Numbered from the stretch's first letter, positions 7,328 through 17,805 are shown. The stretch is 60,386 nt of DNA from Dyella sp. C11 (GCF_003121485.1 NZ_QAVX01000027.1:1-60386), one strand, 5' to 3'. Program-made: numbers and translations. Notes: generated by a model from the letters alone, not told the origin.

Positions 7328-7365
7328 CCTCGTGTGATTTGGAAAAACCGCGTGCCCTCAGGAAA
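7328..7365 (+). promoter_or_regulatory. Conserved 38-bp leader element, copy C
   Basis: Begins 8 bp after the LprI-like stop codon and agrees with copy B at 29 of 38 and copy A at 27 of 38 positions, without gaps. Conserved parts are TCGT, GATTTGGAAA, CCGCGTGCC and GGAAA. In the frame that could encode a shared peptide in copies A and B, this copy has an in-frame TGA, which argues for a nucleic-acid rather than peptide function. The next start codon is 121 bp downstream. Confidence 0.42.
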
Positions 7366-7486
7366 TCGCGCGCGCCGTGAGATGCCTAACCTGTGCTTCA
7401 AGGTCATCGACGCAACGACGCACACGCTGCCTCGTTCGCGATAGCCCAAGCCACAACGGCCCCACATCCCGCGAGAGTTCATCACC

Positions 7487-7774
7487 ATGAAGAAGGCAAT
7501 GTTCATCGGCGTCATCCTGGGCGCCGCCAGCACGTTCGGTTGCGCCACCATGGCCCAGCAGGGCGCACCCTATGTCGACATCGGTTATCACCACGGCAAC
7601 CTGCGCAATGCGCAGGAGCACATCGTGCAGGCCTGGCAGCTGGTGGGCGATGCGCAGTACGACAACGATTCGCACCTCGGCGGCCATGCCGCCCGTGCGA
7701 AGGAACTGCTCAGCGAAGCGAATGAAGAGCTTCGCCTGGCGGCCGACGTCGCCAACGAGCACGGCCGCTACTGA
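7487..7774 (+). CDS. Small exported protein of unknown function
   Basis: The 95-residue product begins with a short signal sequence (MKKAMFIGVILGAASTFGC). The mature part is mainly helical and polar, with GYHHGNLRNAQEHIVQAWQLVGDAQ and AKELLSEANEELRLAADVANEHGRY. C19 lies where a lipid-modified cysteine could be, but the preceding residues (TFG) are not a standard lipobox, so lipidation is uncertain. No named family is recognised. It ends just before a strong terminator and is probably monocistronic. Confidence 0.75.
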   Translation: MKKAMFIGVILGAASTFGCATMAQQGAPYVDIGYHHGNLRNAQEHIVQAWQLVGDAQYDNDSHLGGHAARAKELLSEANEELRLAADVANEHGRY

Positions 7775-7805
7775 GCCAGCACGTTACGATTCCCTGGACA
7801 CACAA

Positions 7806-7837
7806 ACGCCCGGCCATGGCGACATGGCCGGGCGTTT
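7806..7837 (+). terminator. Rho-independent terminator
   Basis: The stem CGCCCGGCCATG / CATGGCCGGGCG has a very short loop and is followed by TTTTCTTCT. It lies 32 bp after the stop of the small exported protein. Confidence 0.88.
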
Positions 7838-7854
7838 TCTTCTCCCCGCGAAGC

Positions 7855-7891
7855 ATAAAAAAAGCCCCGGCCGTCTGGAGCGGCCGGGGCT
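7855..7891 (-). terminator. Minus-strand rho-independent terminator
   Basis: Read on the minus strand, AGCCCCGGCCG / CGGCCGGGGCT forms a strong stem followed by a run of T. The nearest minus-strand gene ends at 8301, more than 400 bases upstream in that direction. The terminator therefore either closes a long 3' untranslated region or belongs to an unannotated minus-strand RNA. Confidence 0.8.
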
Positions 7892-8300
7892 GGATCGCGG
7901 AAACAACCTGTTGTTGAACAAGCCGTGGCGCGCAAGAACATCAAAGGAAGGGGGAAGCACACCATCCGCATTCCTGCGCATGTTCCGACGGCCGGGAGGA
8001 GCATCGGTGAACCATGCGTCGCACGGCGCGAGTTTGGCGGCAGCGCGGGCGCTCGACGCGTCACGCGATGCCCCATCCGTCGTGCATGCAGAAGCGAACC
8101 GGTGACGATGGGGATCGGGGTGAAATCCCTGGGGAGTCGTCACGGGGGAGAACGCGCGGACCTGCCTTTCCATGTGCCAAGGCCCCTGCATGCATCGATA
8201 CGCAGGAATGCGGTGGGTGCATGCATAGCGTGCCTGTGCGGTGGGCGGAACACTTGTCGAAATGCACGGCGTGCTTTCAAAACGAACGATCCGCGACGCG
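7892..8300. other. Intergenic stretch without a supported gene; possible minus-strand RNA
   Basis: About 400 bases carry only open frames of poor composition that lack ribosome binding sites. The stretch ends at a strong minus-strand terminator. GCATGC-type sequences are frequent (near 8086, 8188 and 8219). A sequence resembling the 38-bp leader element occurs on the minus strand near 8256-8291 (ATCGTTCG, TTTTGAAAG). A small minus-strand RNA ending at the terminator is possible. Confidence 0.4.
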
Positions 8301-8543
8301 TCACGCCGAAGCGGGAACCTTCGGGATACCCATGCCATGACGCTCCAGAATGGCGTACAGGTGCAACCACCAGTAACGCCGATCCGCGAGGCGATCGCGC
8401 ATCGACGGCACCTTGGGCAGGCACGCCAGCGTCTGCCAAAGCACATCGGGTGGCGCGCCATCCATCTTCAGTCGTCCAAGGCGATCATCGAGTTCACTGA
8501 AGAACGTGAGCTCGTTGGATGCGCGTTTCCGGATTCTCTTCAT
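8301..8543 (-). CDS. Small hypothetical protein
   Basis: The 80-residue protein has a basic N-terminus (MKRIRKRASNELTFF) and an aromatic-rich C-terminal part (DRRYWWLHLYAILERHGMGIPKVPASA). A well-placed ribosome binding site (GGAG, 6 bases before ATG on the minus strand) supports the start. No family is recognised. There is no signal peptide or membrane helix, so it is probably cytoplasmic. Confidence 0.6.
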   Translation of the reverse strand: MKRIRKRASNELTFFSELDDRLGRLKMDGAPPDVLWQTLACLPKVPSMRDRLADRRYWWLHLYAILERHGMGIPKVPASA

Positions 8544-8757
8544 GAGTTACTCCACGTTGAAAGGTGGCGCAACGCTAAGGCGCGGCGTCGGAGCGTGCTT
8601 TTCAAAGGCAACATGTCTTTGCCGATTGCCACGACGCATACGTCGTACCTGCCAGCGTGGGTTTCGACAAATACCGCTGCGTACCTGAAAACCCAGGCAT
8701 CCGATCCAGAACATGATGGCACCGTCGCACGACAACCAACGTGCGCGAGGACGATGT

Positions 8758-9069
8758 ATGTGCTGGTACATGGTGTTCAGCGGCGACCTGCTTATCGGCT
8801 GGTCAAGACTGGAGGTCGCCGATCGCATGAAGGCCACGGCGTTCGGCAGCTTCGTGGCGTCCCACCACTACGAAACATTGCAGCCGGATTTCCTCGCCTG
8901 CCGGGAAGACGACCAGGTCTTGATGGGTCTCTACGTGGTGGGCGAGGAAGGTCAGGTGCAAGCCGTGTCGGTGCACATTGCCGACTACAGCGACCACGGT
9001 GAAGGCATTGAAATAGCCGTCTACGGCATTTCCGACCCGCCGTTCGACCAGCTGTTCCCTTGCAGCTGA
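8758..9069 (+). CDS. Small hypothetical protein
   Basis: The 103-residue protein starts MCWYMVFSGDLLIGWSRLEVADRMKATAFGSFVASHHYE and continues with a beta-rich acidic region ending SDPPFDQLFPCS. A GAGG sequence 7-10 bases upstream supports ATG 8758. Predicted cytoplasmic, with no recognised domain. The sense-strand composition is protein-like and it lies alone between the minus-strand 80-residue gene and the LysR gene. Confidence 0.65.
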   Translation: MCWYMVFSGDLLIGWSRLEVADRMKATAFGSFVASHHYETLQPDFLACREDDQVLMGLYVVGEEGQVQAVSVHIADYSDHGEGIEIAVYGISDPPFDQLFPCS

Positions 9070-9215
9070 TGCCAGCGCACGGCGGATTTCGCAAACGCAC
9101 GATCCCGCAGGCCCATCGGGTGGCGCGGTCGGCATCGGGCCCTGATAATCCCGGGATTGAGCCCGGCGTCCCTGCCGGAGTTGCCCAACCTTCATCGATC
9201 GAGAGGAGCGTGACC

Positions 9216-10145
9216 TTGCAGTTCCGGCATTTGCGCTATTTCGCCAGGATCGTGGAGGCAGGCAGCTTTTCGCGGGCCGCAGCCCTGATCCACATTGCCC
9301 AGCCTGCGCTGAGCAAGCAGATCGCCGAACTGGAAGATGAGTTCGGTGTCACCCTGCTCCATCGCAGCGCGCGCGGCGTTACGCCCACGGCTGCGGGTGA
9401 AGTGCTTTACCAGGAAGCGCTGAAGCTGATCCGGCAGGTGGATGATCTGCCGGCCATCGTGCGCTCCTCGCAGGGCGACATCCAGGGCGTGGTGTGCTTC
9501 GGCATGGCATCCACCATGGCGCCCGCGCTCACCGGCAAGATGATGGAAATCTGCCGCGCCACCTTGCCCAAGGTCACGCTGCGCTTTGTTACCGGCGACA
9601 GCGAAACGCTACGCGAGAAGGTGGCGTCCAAGGCCATCGACCTGGCCATCGTTTTCGAAAACTCACCGGAAACCGGCTTCACCCGCGAAGTACTGTTCCG
9701 CCAGCGGCTGTATCTGGCGAGCCGCATGGAAGGCAAGCTGGCACGGTCCACCACGCTTGCCGAGATGGCGCAGCTTCCGCTGATGCTGCCCACGCCCACC
9801 AATGTGCTGCGCAAGGCGCTCGATCGCGAATTCGCCGCGGCTGGCCTGCAGGCCGAGCCGGTGGCCGAATCGGACCTGTTCGACGTGGTGTTGTCGGCCG
9901 TGGAAACCGGCCTGGGACACGCCGTACTGCCCAAGGGCGACTTCTCCGACATGCCCGGCCATCCGGACATTGCCACCACGCCCATCGAGCCGCCCATCTA
10001 CCTCACGGCCTGCCTGATCACCTCGCGTGACAAGCCGCCGACACGGGCCGCTGCCGCCATCGAAGCCCAGTTGCTGGGGTTCCTGCGCAGCCAGGTCGGC
10101 CAGTCCGCGTTCTCGGGCGCCGAGTGGGTGGATGCCGAGCCATAG
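9216..10145 (+). CDS. LysR-family transcriptional regulator (Nac/CynR-like)
   Basis: The 309-residue protein begins MQFRHLRYFARIVEAGSFSRAAALIHIAQPALSKQIAELEDEFGVTLLHRSARGVTPT, a typical LysR winged helix-turn-helix. A periplasmic-binding-like effector domain follows (about residues 90-290). TTG 9216 is chosen because AGGAG at 9204-9208 lies 7 bases upstream and the family usually starts M-x-F/L-R-x-LRYF. GTG 9210 is too close to that site. The adjacent genes do not reveal its target. A short hairpin follows the stop (GCGGCC/GGCCGC at 10147-10163). Confidence 0.88.
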   Translation: MQFRHLRYFARIVEAGSFSRAAALIHIAQPALSKQIAELEDEFGVTLLHRSARGVTPTAAGEVLYQEALKLIRQVDDLPAIVRSSQGDIQGVVCFGMASTMAPALTGKMMEICRATLPKVTLRFVTGDSETLREKVASKAIDLAIVFENSPETGFTREVLFRQRLYLASRMEGKLARSTTLAEMAQLPLMLPTPTNVLRKALDREFAAAGLQAEPVAESDLFDVVLSAVETGLGHAVLPKGDFSDMPGHPDIATTPIEPPIYLTACLITSRDKPPTRAAAAIEAQLLGFLRSQVGQSAFSGAEWVDAEP

Positions 10146-10350
10146 CGGCCCGTTATGGCCGCATAGCAAAACGGTATTTTCTTTCGACGCGGGAAAGGCA
10201 GACACTCTGTTGCGTCGCACAAGACAGGCCTTTCGCCTAGCACGTCGAACCGCCCAGCCTTAAACACGGACCCGGCCATCCCGGCCGCCTCCCTGAAACC
10301 CCATTCCACCCTTTTCGAACCAGCCCGCCATGGACTGGAACGGAGAAGTC

Positions 10351-11292
10351 ATGTCTGCCGTCATCAAAACCCGTTCGCTGAACAAAGACCTGGCCGCCAA
10401 GGCTCAATCGGCCACCCGTTCCCTTCTGGCGCGCTGCGCCGCCGACAACCGCTGGCTGGAAACCGCCCTGCCCGTGAATGGCCCTGCCCGTGCCAAGGCC
10501 GCGGTATGGGCCCATGACGAAGCCGCCCCGACCACCTGGGAAGCCACCACGCCGGCCGGCGCCTATGCCGTACTGCTTCTGCTGGACGAGGCCCGCCTGT
10601 CGCTGCGCAGCGACGACCACGCCCTGGAAGAGCGCACCTGCCATGCCGGCTCCTACTACGTCAGCCGTCCCGGCGAGACGGTAACCGTGCACACCGCCGG
10701 CCCCTGCCGCGCCCTGCATGTGGCCGTCCCCGTGCAGCTGTTCTGGGCAAGCGACGACGCCAGCCATGCCTGCTTCTCCATGGGCCCGGCACACGACGCG
10801 CTGCTGCTGCAGCTCGCCCGCACCCTGCTGGAAATGCATGGCGACTGCCGTGAGCACGCGCTGGCTGCGCAGATCATGGAACTGTTCGTGGACCGCCTGC
10901 GCCACCTGCGTGCCGCCGCGGCTCCACGTGCCTGCGCCACCCGCAAGACCGTGCTGCCGCAGTGGCGCATGCAGCGTGTGGACGACTACGTGAAGGAACA
11001 TCTTGCCGACCACATCACGCTCAACGACATGGCGGCCGCCGCAGGCCTGTCGCCCATGCACTTCGCCGCGCAGTTCCGCGCCGCCACCGGCTATCGTCCG
11101 CACCACTACCTGCTGCTGTGCCGGATGGAACACGCCAAGCAGCTGATGGCCGAGATGCCCCGCTCCATGCTGGACATCGCGCTGGACGTCGGCTTCCACA
11201 CGCAGGCGCACTTCACCACAGTGTTCAAGCGCCTGACCGGCAAGACTCCCAGCCAGTGGCGCGGCGACCTGCTGCAGGCCCAGGGCGTATAG
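10351..11292 (+). CDS. AraC-family transcriptional regulator
   Basis: The 313-residue protein has an N-terminal cupin-like ligand domain (~60-190) and a C-terminal double helix-turn-helix (~210-305). The first helix-turn-helix is LNDMAAAAGLSPMHFAAQFR; the second includes MLDIALDVGFHTQAHFTTVFKRLTGKTPSQWR. The DNA-binding half resembles the AraC regulators with a single-histidine motif common in Proteobacteria. ATG 10351 has GGAG 6-9 bases upstream and is preferred over 10330. Ligand and targets are unknown. Confidence 0.88.
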   Translation: MSAVIKTRSLNKDLAAKAQSATRSLLARCAADNRWLETALPVNGPARAKAAVWAHDEAAPTTWEATTPAGAYAVLLLLDEARLSLRSDDHALEERTCHAGSYYVSRPGETVTVHTAGPCRALHVAVPVQLFWASDDASHACFSMGPAHDALLLQLARTLLEMHGDCREHALAAQIMELFVDRLRHLRAAAAPRACATRKTVLPQWRMQRVDDYVKEHLADHITLNDMAAAAGLSPMHFAAQFRAATGYRPHHYLLLCRMEHAKQLMAEMPRSMLDIALDVGFHTQAHFTTVFKRLTGKTPSQWRGDLLQAQGV

Positions 11293-11405
11293 ACGTCCAA
11301 AGCACGGTCAATCGTGCGAATCGAAAAAGCAGACGGCGCAACGAAAAGAGCAGCTGGCCCTTGCCGCCTAGCATGCGCACTCCCCACTCTCCGCTGAAGA
11401 TCCCC

Positions 11406-12185
11406 ATGAAGTCGTTTCTCGCCTTACGCCGGAAGCCGACCGCCCGGCGCACCGTCAAAAGCACCCGCAAACCGGGAACGTCCCTGCGTTCACGGCTACT
11501 CGCCCGGCTATGGAAACAGGCGGCCGCACGACGTGGTGCAAGCTGGTTGAGCGACATCCTGCTGCCTGCCCCGCGAGCGGGAGTTCCGGCGCCGCGCCCC
11601 GTGACGGCGAATGGCGATGGGGACAGCGCTTCCCTGCTGGGCACCGGCACCAGCCTGGCCGCGCAGCTGGACGCCATCGACAGCCCTTTCGTGCAGGACA
11701 TCCTGGTCAGGCGCGCCGCGTGTGCGATGGCACAGCTTCATCGCGCGGGCGGCTACCTTGGTCACGCGAGCGCGGAGCACATCGAGATCATGGGCAATGA
11801 CGTGGGCTTCGCCGACATCGAGTGTACGGACTGCGACGACATGAGCCTTTCGGCCGCACAGACGCGCGACTGGCTGCTGTTCACTGCCAGCGTGGCGCTG
11901 CACTACGAGCAACGCCCCAACGACCTTGCTGCGGTCTTGTTCCGTTCCACACGCGCCCTGTCGCCTTCCATGCAGGAGCACCTGCGCTGTACGGCCGACG
12001 AGCTTGCGTGGATGGAACGTCGCTGGCACCGGTTGTTCGGTCGCCGCATCAAGGCCGGCCGTACCGCCGTGCTGGCCCTGCGCACCGGTTTTGCGTGGCA
12101 GGCGACGCCGGCATCCAGCGTGCATTCGTTTGCCGCGGCGGCCTCTCGCCAACGCGCACTGCTTCGCTATCTGGACCTGTCATGA
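11406..12185 (+). CDS. Putative kinase-fold protein resembling bacterial LPS-core kinase C-lobe
   Basis: The protein has 259 residues from ATG 11406. The N-terminal ~45 residues are strongly basic (LALRRKPTARRTVKSTRKP...). The middle contains CAMAQLHRAGGYLGHASAEHIEIMGNDVGFADIECTD followed by AQTRDWLLFTASVALHYE. This recalls the catalytic and metal-binding part of WaaP/RfaP-type kinases (LHxxGxxHGxxxxxNI, then IDFE, then RDLLLF). The usual catalytic residues are partly replaced (HAS for HGR, ADIE for IDFE), so activity is uncertain. ATG 11373 is an alternative start. The stop overlaps the NTF2-like gene. Assignment is by motif resemblance only. Confidence 0.6.
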   Translation: MKSFLALRRKPTARRTVKSTRKPGTSLRSRLLARLWKQAAARRGASWLSDILLPAPRAGVPAPRPVTANGDGDSASLLGTGTSLAAQLDAIDSPFVQDILVRRAACAMAQLHRAGGYLGHASAEHIEIMGNDVGFADIECTDCDDMSLSAAQTRDWLLFTASVALHYEQRPNDLAAVLFRSTRALSPSMQEHLRCTADELAWMERRWHRLFGRRIKAGRTAVLALRTGFAWQATPASSVHSFAAAASRQRALLRYLDLS

Positions 12186-12598
12186 CAAGCCCGCGTTCCG
12201 CACAGCAACTGCTGATCGACATGTTCAACGACATGGTGATCAAACGGGACTTCAGCGCCCTGCCTCGCTACTACCACCCTGATTTCCAGCTTGAAACCAA
12301 CGGCCGGACGCAGGATTACCACGCATTCCTGGAAGGCCATCGGAACGTATATGCCTCGGGCATGACCTACGCCGTGCGCTATGACGACGAGGCGTGGGTA
12401 ACCCATCACGATCGCGTGGCCGCCCGTGTATGGATCACCACCCAGCGCCCCAATGAAGCGGCCGTGGAGTACGAGGTGATCCTGTTGGCCACCGTGCGCG
12501 ACGGGAAGATCCATCGCCTGTGGGAACTGACACGGCCCGACTGGACCGTGCAGAAGGCGTTTGCCGGCTACGATTCGCCGGCTGCATGCGCTGCCTGA
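12182..12598 (+). CDS. NTF2-like/SnoaL-type protein
   Basis: The 138-residue protein has the pattern of a compact alpha+beta barrel: LLIDMFNDMVIKRDFSALPRYYHPDFQLETNGRTQDYHAFLEGH, then AARVWITTQRPNEAAVEYEVILLATVRDGKIHRLWELTRPDW. Members are small enzymes or ligand binders of widely varying function. ATG 12182 overlaps the stop of the kinase-like gene (ATGA), so the two are probably coupled. It converges on recJ with only 1 bp between the stops. Confidence 0.78.
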   Translation: MTSPRSAQQLLIDMFNDMVIKRDFSALPRYYHPDFQLETNGRTQDYHAFLEGHRNVYASGMTYAVRYDDEAWVTHHDRVAARVWITTQRPNEAAVEYEVILLATVRDGKIHRLWELTRPDWTVQKAFAGYDSPAACAA

Positions 12599-12599
12599 A

Positions 12600-14315
12600 T
12601 CAGGCCGGTTCGATGTAGCGCAGCAACAGGCGCGGACTTTCCCGGCCCTGCCAGTCGTTGATCACCAGTTCGTAGGCGGCGCGCAGCATCACCGGTGGCG
12701 GTGTGCCGTCGTAGGCGTTGAACATCACGGCATCGTGCACGGAACCATCGCGCGGGTCGCGCAGGCTCAGGCGCAAATGCGTCTGTCCCATCACTTTCCA
12801 GCTTGCGCACTCGAACAGGTTATCGAACACCGGCTCCGGGAATGCCTGCCCCCACGGCCCCGCCGCACGCAGCTGTCGCGCCAGATCCAGCGTGGCGGCG
12901 CCGGGCGGCAATTCACCGTCGGTGTGTTGCACGGCTTGCAGGTGATCGTCGTCCAGCCATTCGCGGGCGATGGCGTCGAAGGCTTCGGCAAAACGCGGAT
13001 AGTCCTCCGTGCGCAGACTCAGGCCTGCAGCCATCGCATGGCCGCCGAAGCGCATGATCAATCCGGGATGACGTGCGTCGATCATCGCCAGCGCATCGCG
13101 TATATGGAATCCGGAAATGGAACGCGCCGAGCCACGCAGTTCGTCCTGCATGTCTTCGCTGGCGGGCGCGAAGGCGATGACCGGACGATGCAGGCGCTCC
13201 TTGAGCTTGGACGCCACCAGACCCACCACGCCGGCATGCCAGGTGGGCTCGAACAACGCGACGCCCACCGCATCGACATCGGCAGCGCGCGAGACCATCA
13301 CTTCTGCTTCGGCCACCATGGCGGCCTGCAATTCACGGCGTTCCTGGTTGATCGACGTGAGCAACTCGGCGTAGCGGCGCGCCTGTGCCGCATCGTCCGT
13401 CAGCAGGCATTCCACGCCGATGCGCATGTCTTCAAGACGGCCGGCCGCATTGAGTCGCGGCCCCACCGCGTAGCCCAGATCGCTCGCGCATAACGTCGCC
13501 GCGCTGCGCTGGCTCGCATCCACCAGCGCCATCACGCCCGCGTGTCCGCGACCGCCGCGGATGCGCCGCATGCCGGCTTCCACCAGCACGCGATTATTGA
13601 AGTCCAGCGGCACCAGGTCCGCGACGGTGCCAACGGCCACCAGGTCCAGCAGCACCGACAGATCCGGTTCGCTGCCCGCGGCAAACATGCCTTGCTCGCG
13701 CAGCGATGCGCGCAGCGCCAGCAGCAGGTAGAACATCACGCCCACGCCGGCCAGTGACTTGCTGGGGAACGTATCGCCGCCCAGGTTCGGATTCACCATG
13801 GCGTCGGCGGCAGGCAACTGTTCGCCAGGCAGATGGTGATCGGTCACCACCACGCGAATACCGCGCGCCTGCGCGGCAGCGACACCCGCGACGCTGGCCA
13901 CGCCGTTGTCCACCGTCACGATGAGCTGCGGTGCCGGCTGCAATGACTCGACCAGCGCAGGGCTGAGCCCGTAGCCATGGATGAAGCGGTTGGGCACCAC
14001 GTAGTCCACGTGCCGTGCGCCGAGCATGCGCAGGCCCCGTACGGCGACTGCCGTGCCGGTGGCGCCGTCGCAGTCGTAATCGCCGGCGATCAGGATGGTC
14101 CAGTCATCGCGAATGGCCTCCGACAACAGTGCCATCGCCTTGTCGAGACCGCCAAGCTGTTGTGGCGAGAGCAGGCGTGCAAGCCGGTACTCGGCGTCAG
14201 TCGGCGAAAAGACACCGCGGGCGGCAAAGACGTGCTGCACCACCGGATGGACGTCCGCGCCCCAGCCTTGAGGCTTGGCCGACGGCACGCGCCTGCGCAG
14301 GTTGATACGTTTCAT
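12600..14315 (-). CDS. recJ: Single-stranded-DNA-specific exonuclease RecJ
   Basis: The 571-residue protein matches RecJ in length and motif order. The DHH-phosphoesterase motifs are visible: GDYDCDG at 78-84, DNG at 136-138 and DHH at 159-161. A DHHA1 domain with the glycine-rich RFGGHAMAAGLSL and a C-terminal OB-fold follow. RecJ degrades single-stranded DNA 5' to 3' in recombination and mismatch or base-excision repair. ATG 14315 overlaps the stop of the upstream gene (ATGA), making it the last gene of an overlapping ABC-F, PGM-like, recJ operon. Confidence 0.95.
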   Translation of the reverse strand: MKRINLRRRVPSAKPQGWGADVHPVVQHVFAARGVFSPTDAEYRLARLLSPQQLGGLDKAMALLSEAIRDDWTILIAGDYDCDGATGTAVAVRGLRMLGARHVDYVVPNRFIHGYGLSPALVESLQPAPQLIVTVDNGVASVAGVAAAQARGIRVVVTDHHLPGEQLPAADAMVNPNLGGDTFPSKSLAGVGVMFYLLLALRASLREQGMFAAGSEPDLSVLLDLVAVGTVADLVPLDFNNRVLVEAGMRRIRGGRGHAGVMALVDASQRSAATLCASDLGYAVGPRLNAAGRLEDMRIGVECLLTDDAAQARRYAELLTSINQERRELQAAMVAEAEVMVSRAADVDAVGVALFEPTWHAGVVGLVASKLKERLHRPVIAFAPASEDMQDELRGSARSISGFHIRDALAMIDARHPGLIMRFGGHAMAAGLSLRTEDYPRFAEAFDAIAREWLDDDHLQAVQHTDGELPPGAATLDLARQLRAAGPWGQAFPEPVFDNLFECASWKVMGQTHLRLSLRDPRDGSVHDAVMFNAYDGTPPPVMLRAAYELVINDWQGRESPRLLLRYIEPA

Positions 14316-15237
14316 CGGCCGTTTCCGCGCCAGAAACGCAGGCGATGCCACGGACGATGCAGCCAGCGTTCGCCGCTGGCGAAAGCCAGCACCAGCGGCT
14401 TGCGCTTCGCAAGCTCAAGCAGCGCAGGTGTCCACTGCATGGCGATGTCGTCGACCGGGAGATCCTGCAAGTCGACCAGCGTGCCCGGCTCAGCCGCTGA
14501 CACTGCCGACACATCGCGCGCCATCGCCGGCGTGCCCGCCTTGGCGGCAAGCGCGCGCAGCAGGACATCGTCGCTGATCACCTGCTTCAACGACGTGGTG
14601 ACAACGCCGGGCAACAGACCCGCGCCCCATAGCCATAGATGATTGACGGGCGCCATGCCGCGCTGGCGGCGTTCGACATTGATGGGGTGCTGATGCAGCA
14701 CCACTTGCACGTCGTTGAGCAGGATGCGCCAACGGCGACCCTCTTCGCCTTGCGGCAAGTGGTAGTACAGGTCCTCACCCAGTGCGTGTTCGGGCGCGGC
14801 AAACGGGGGAACGGCCGTGTCGGCAGGCAGGCGCACGTGCCAATGGTCGGGCGAAGAAACCTCAAGCGCCATATCGGCTTCGGCGAACAGCGGCTTCAAG
14901 GCGTCCGCCAGTTCGTCGGCATCCTTGGCCGACAACTGCATCTGCCCGCACGCCAGCAAGCGTGCACCGTTGAGATCGGGTTGCACCCATGCCGGGTCCG
15001 CACTCAACCAGTTCGCATCGCCCGCATCGCCCGCCATGAGTTGGCGTGTCAACGCGCCGGCAGGCAAGTTTTCCTGTAGTCCAAAACGCTGCGCAGCACC
15101 GGCGAGATAGCCACGCGGACCGTCTGTCAGGCGATCGGCCCTGGCCAGCAGCGCAAGCGTCGGATGTCCCGGCGCAAAACGCTTCAGGTCGGGCAGCCAC
15201 AGATCAATCGCGTCGGCGGCAGCGTCCATGGATTCGC

Positions 15238-15241
<4 letters not shown>
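14312..15241 (-). CDS. Phosphoglycerate-mutase-like conserved protein of Xanthomonadales
   Basis: The 309-residue protein is often labelled a phosphoglycerate mutase in related genomes. It does not show the RHG motif of histidine phosphatases or the serine/metal motifs of the iPGM family, so that label is not supported by visible residues. Conserved features are LWLPDLKRFAPGHPTLALLARAD near the N-terminus, LLNDVQVVLHQHPIN, and NHLWLWGAG near residue 200. It is a cytoplasmic protein coupled by ATGA overlaps to the ABC-F gene before it and recJ after it. Confidence 0.7.
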
Positions 15242-17145
<1,904 letters not shown>

Positions 17146-17325
17146 GGGGAACGCGTATCCGGACCGGGCGTGCTGCCGCCCTGAGCCGCCCATGATAACG
17201 GCGACCGCCGGCCAATCCCCAGCTTGAATGCCCACGGCGTCGCAATCGCCAAAGATCCGCGTGGATTAGGCCTGCCAGTTCTGATACAACGACGCGGCAA
17301 ACGCCTTGTGCGGAAAGGGGAACCC

Positions 17326-17676
17326 GTGAACAAGTACGGAATCAGCAAGTTCAGCATCAGCCTGTCCATCGCCCTGCTTGCCGGCGTGGGCGCCCTGCCG
17401 GTGGCCCATGCCGCCGACAGCCTGCTCGTCAATCGCGTGCAGCAGGAGAAGTCGATGGACCTGCCCACCCGTGGCATGAGCATGGGTGAGGTGGAGAAGA
17501 AGTACGGCGCGCCGCAGAAGAAGCTCAGCCCGCGTGGTGGCGACAGCGCCAAGCACCCCACGATCAATCGCTGGGATTACGCGAACTTCATCGTTTATTT
17601 CGAAAACAGTCACGTGATCCATTCCGTGCTCAATACGCCGGCGGGCAACAACACCAACCCGCAATCGGCCAACTGA
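17326..17676 (+). CDS. Small periplasmic protein with BamE/SmpA-like core
   Basis: The 116-residue protein starts at GTG 17326, with GGAAAGGGG 5-13 bases upstream. A signal peptide (NKYGISKFSISLSIALLAGVGALPVAHA) ends near residue 29. The mature region includes RGMSMGEVEKKYGAPQKKLSPRGGD and NRWDYANFIVYFENSHVIHSVL. This order (M-x-x-V-x-x-x-YG-x-P, then W-x-Y-x-x-x-x-V-Y-F-x-x-x-x-V) resembles the small alpha/beta fold of BamE. Function is unknown. Confidence 0.8.
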   Translation: MNKYGISKFSISLSIALLAGVGALPVAHAADSLLVNRVQQEKSMDLPTRGMSMGEVEKKYGAPQKKLSPRGGDSAKHPTINRWDYANFIVYFENSHVIHSVLNTPAGNNTNPQSAN

Positions 17677-17697
17677 GCCCAGCCAACCGTTTTGTCG

Positions 17698-17732
17698 AAG
17701 CGGCCCGTGGCGACACGGGCCGCGTTTTTTTT
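17698..17732 (+). terminator. Rho-independent terminator
   Basis: Stem GCGGCCCGTG / CACGGGCCGC with a GCGA-type loop, followed by eight T. It ends the small BamE-like gene. Confidence 0.9.
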
Positions 17733-17805
17733 GCGCGGCATCGACGGCCTTGCTGGCCCCGGCGCTTCGAAGCGCGCCCACCACGTCGCCGATGCGCACG
17801 CTCCC

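Noticed and set aside
8540-8722. 60-residue minus-strand frame overlapping the start of the 80-residue gene
   Set aside because: It needs a GTG start without a clear ribosome site and shows no protein-like features; the downstream gene has its own good ribosome site.
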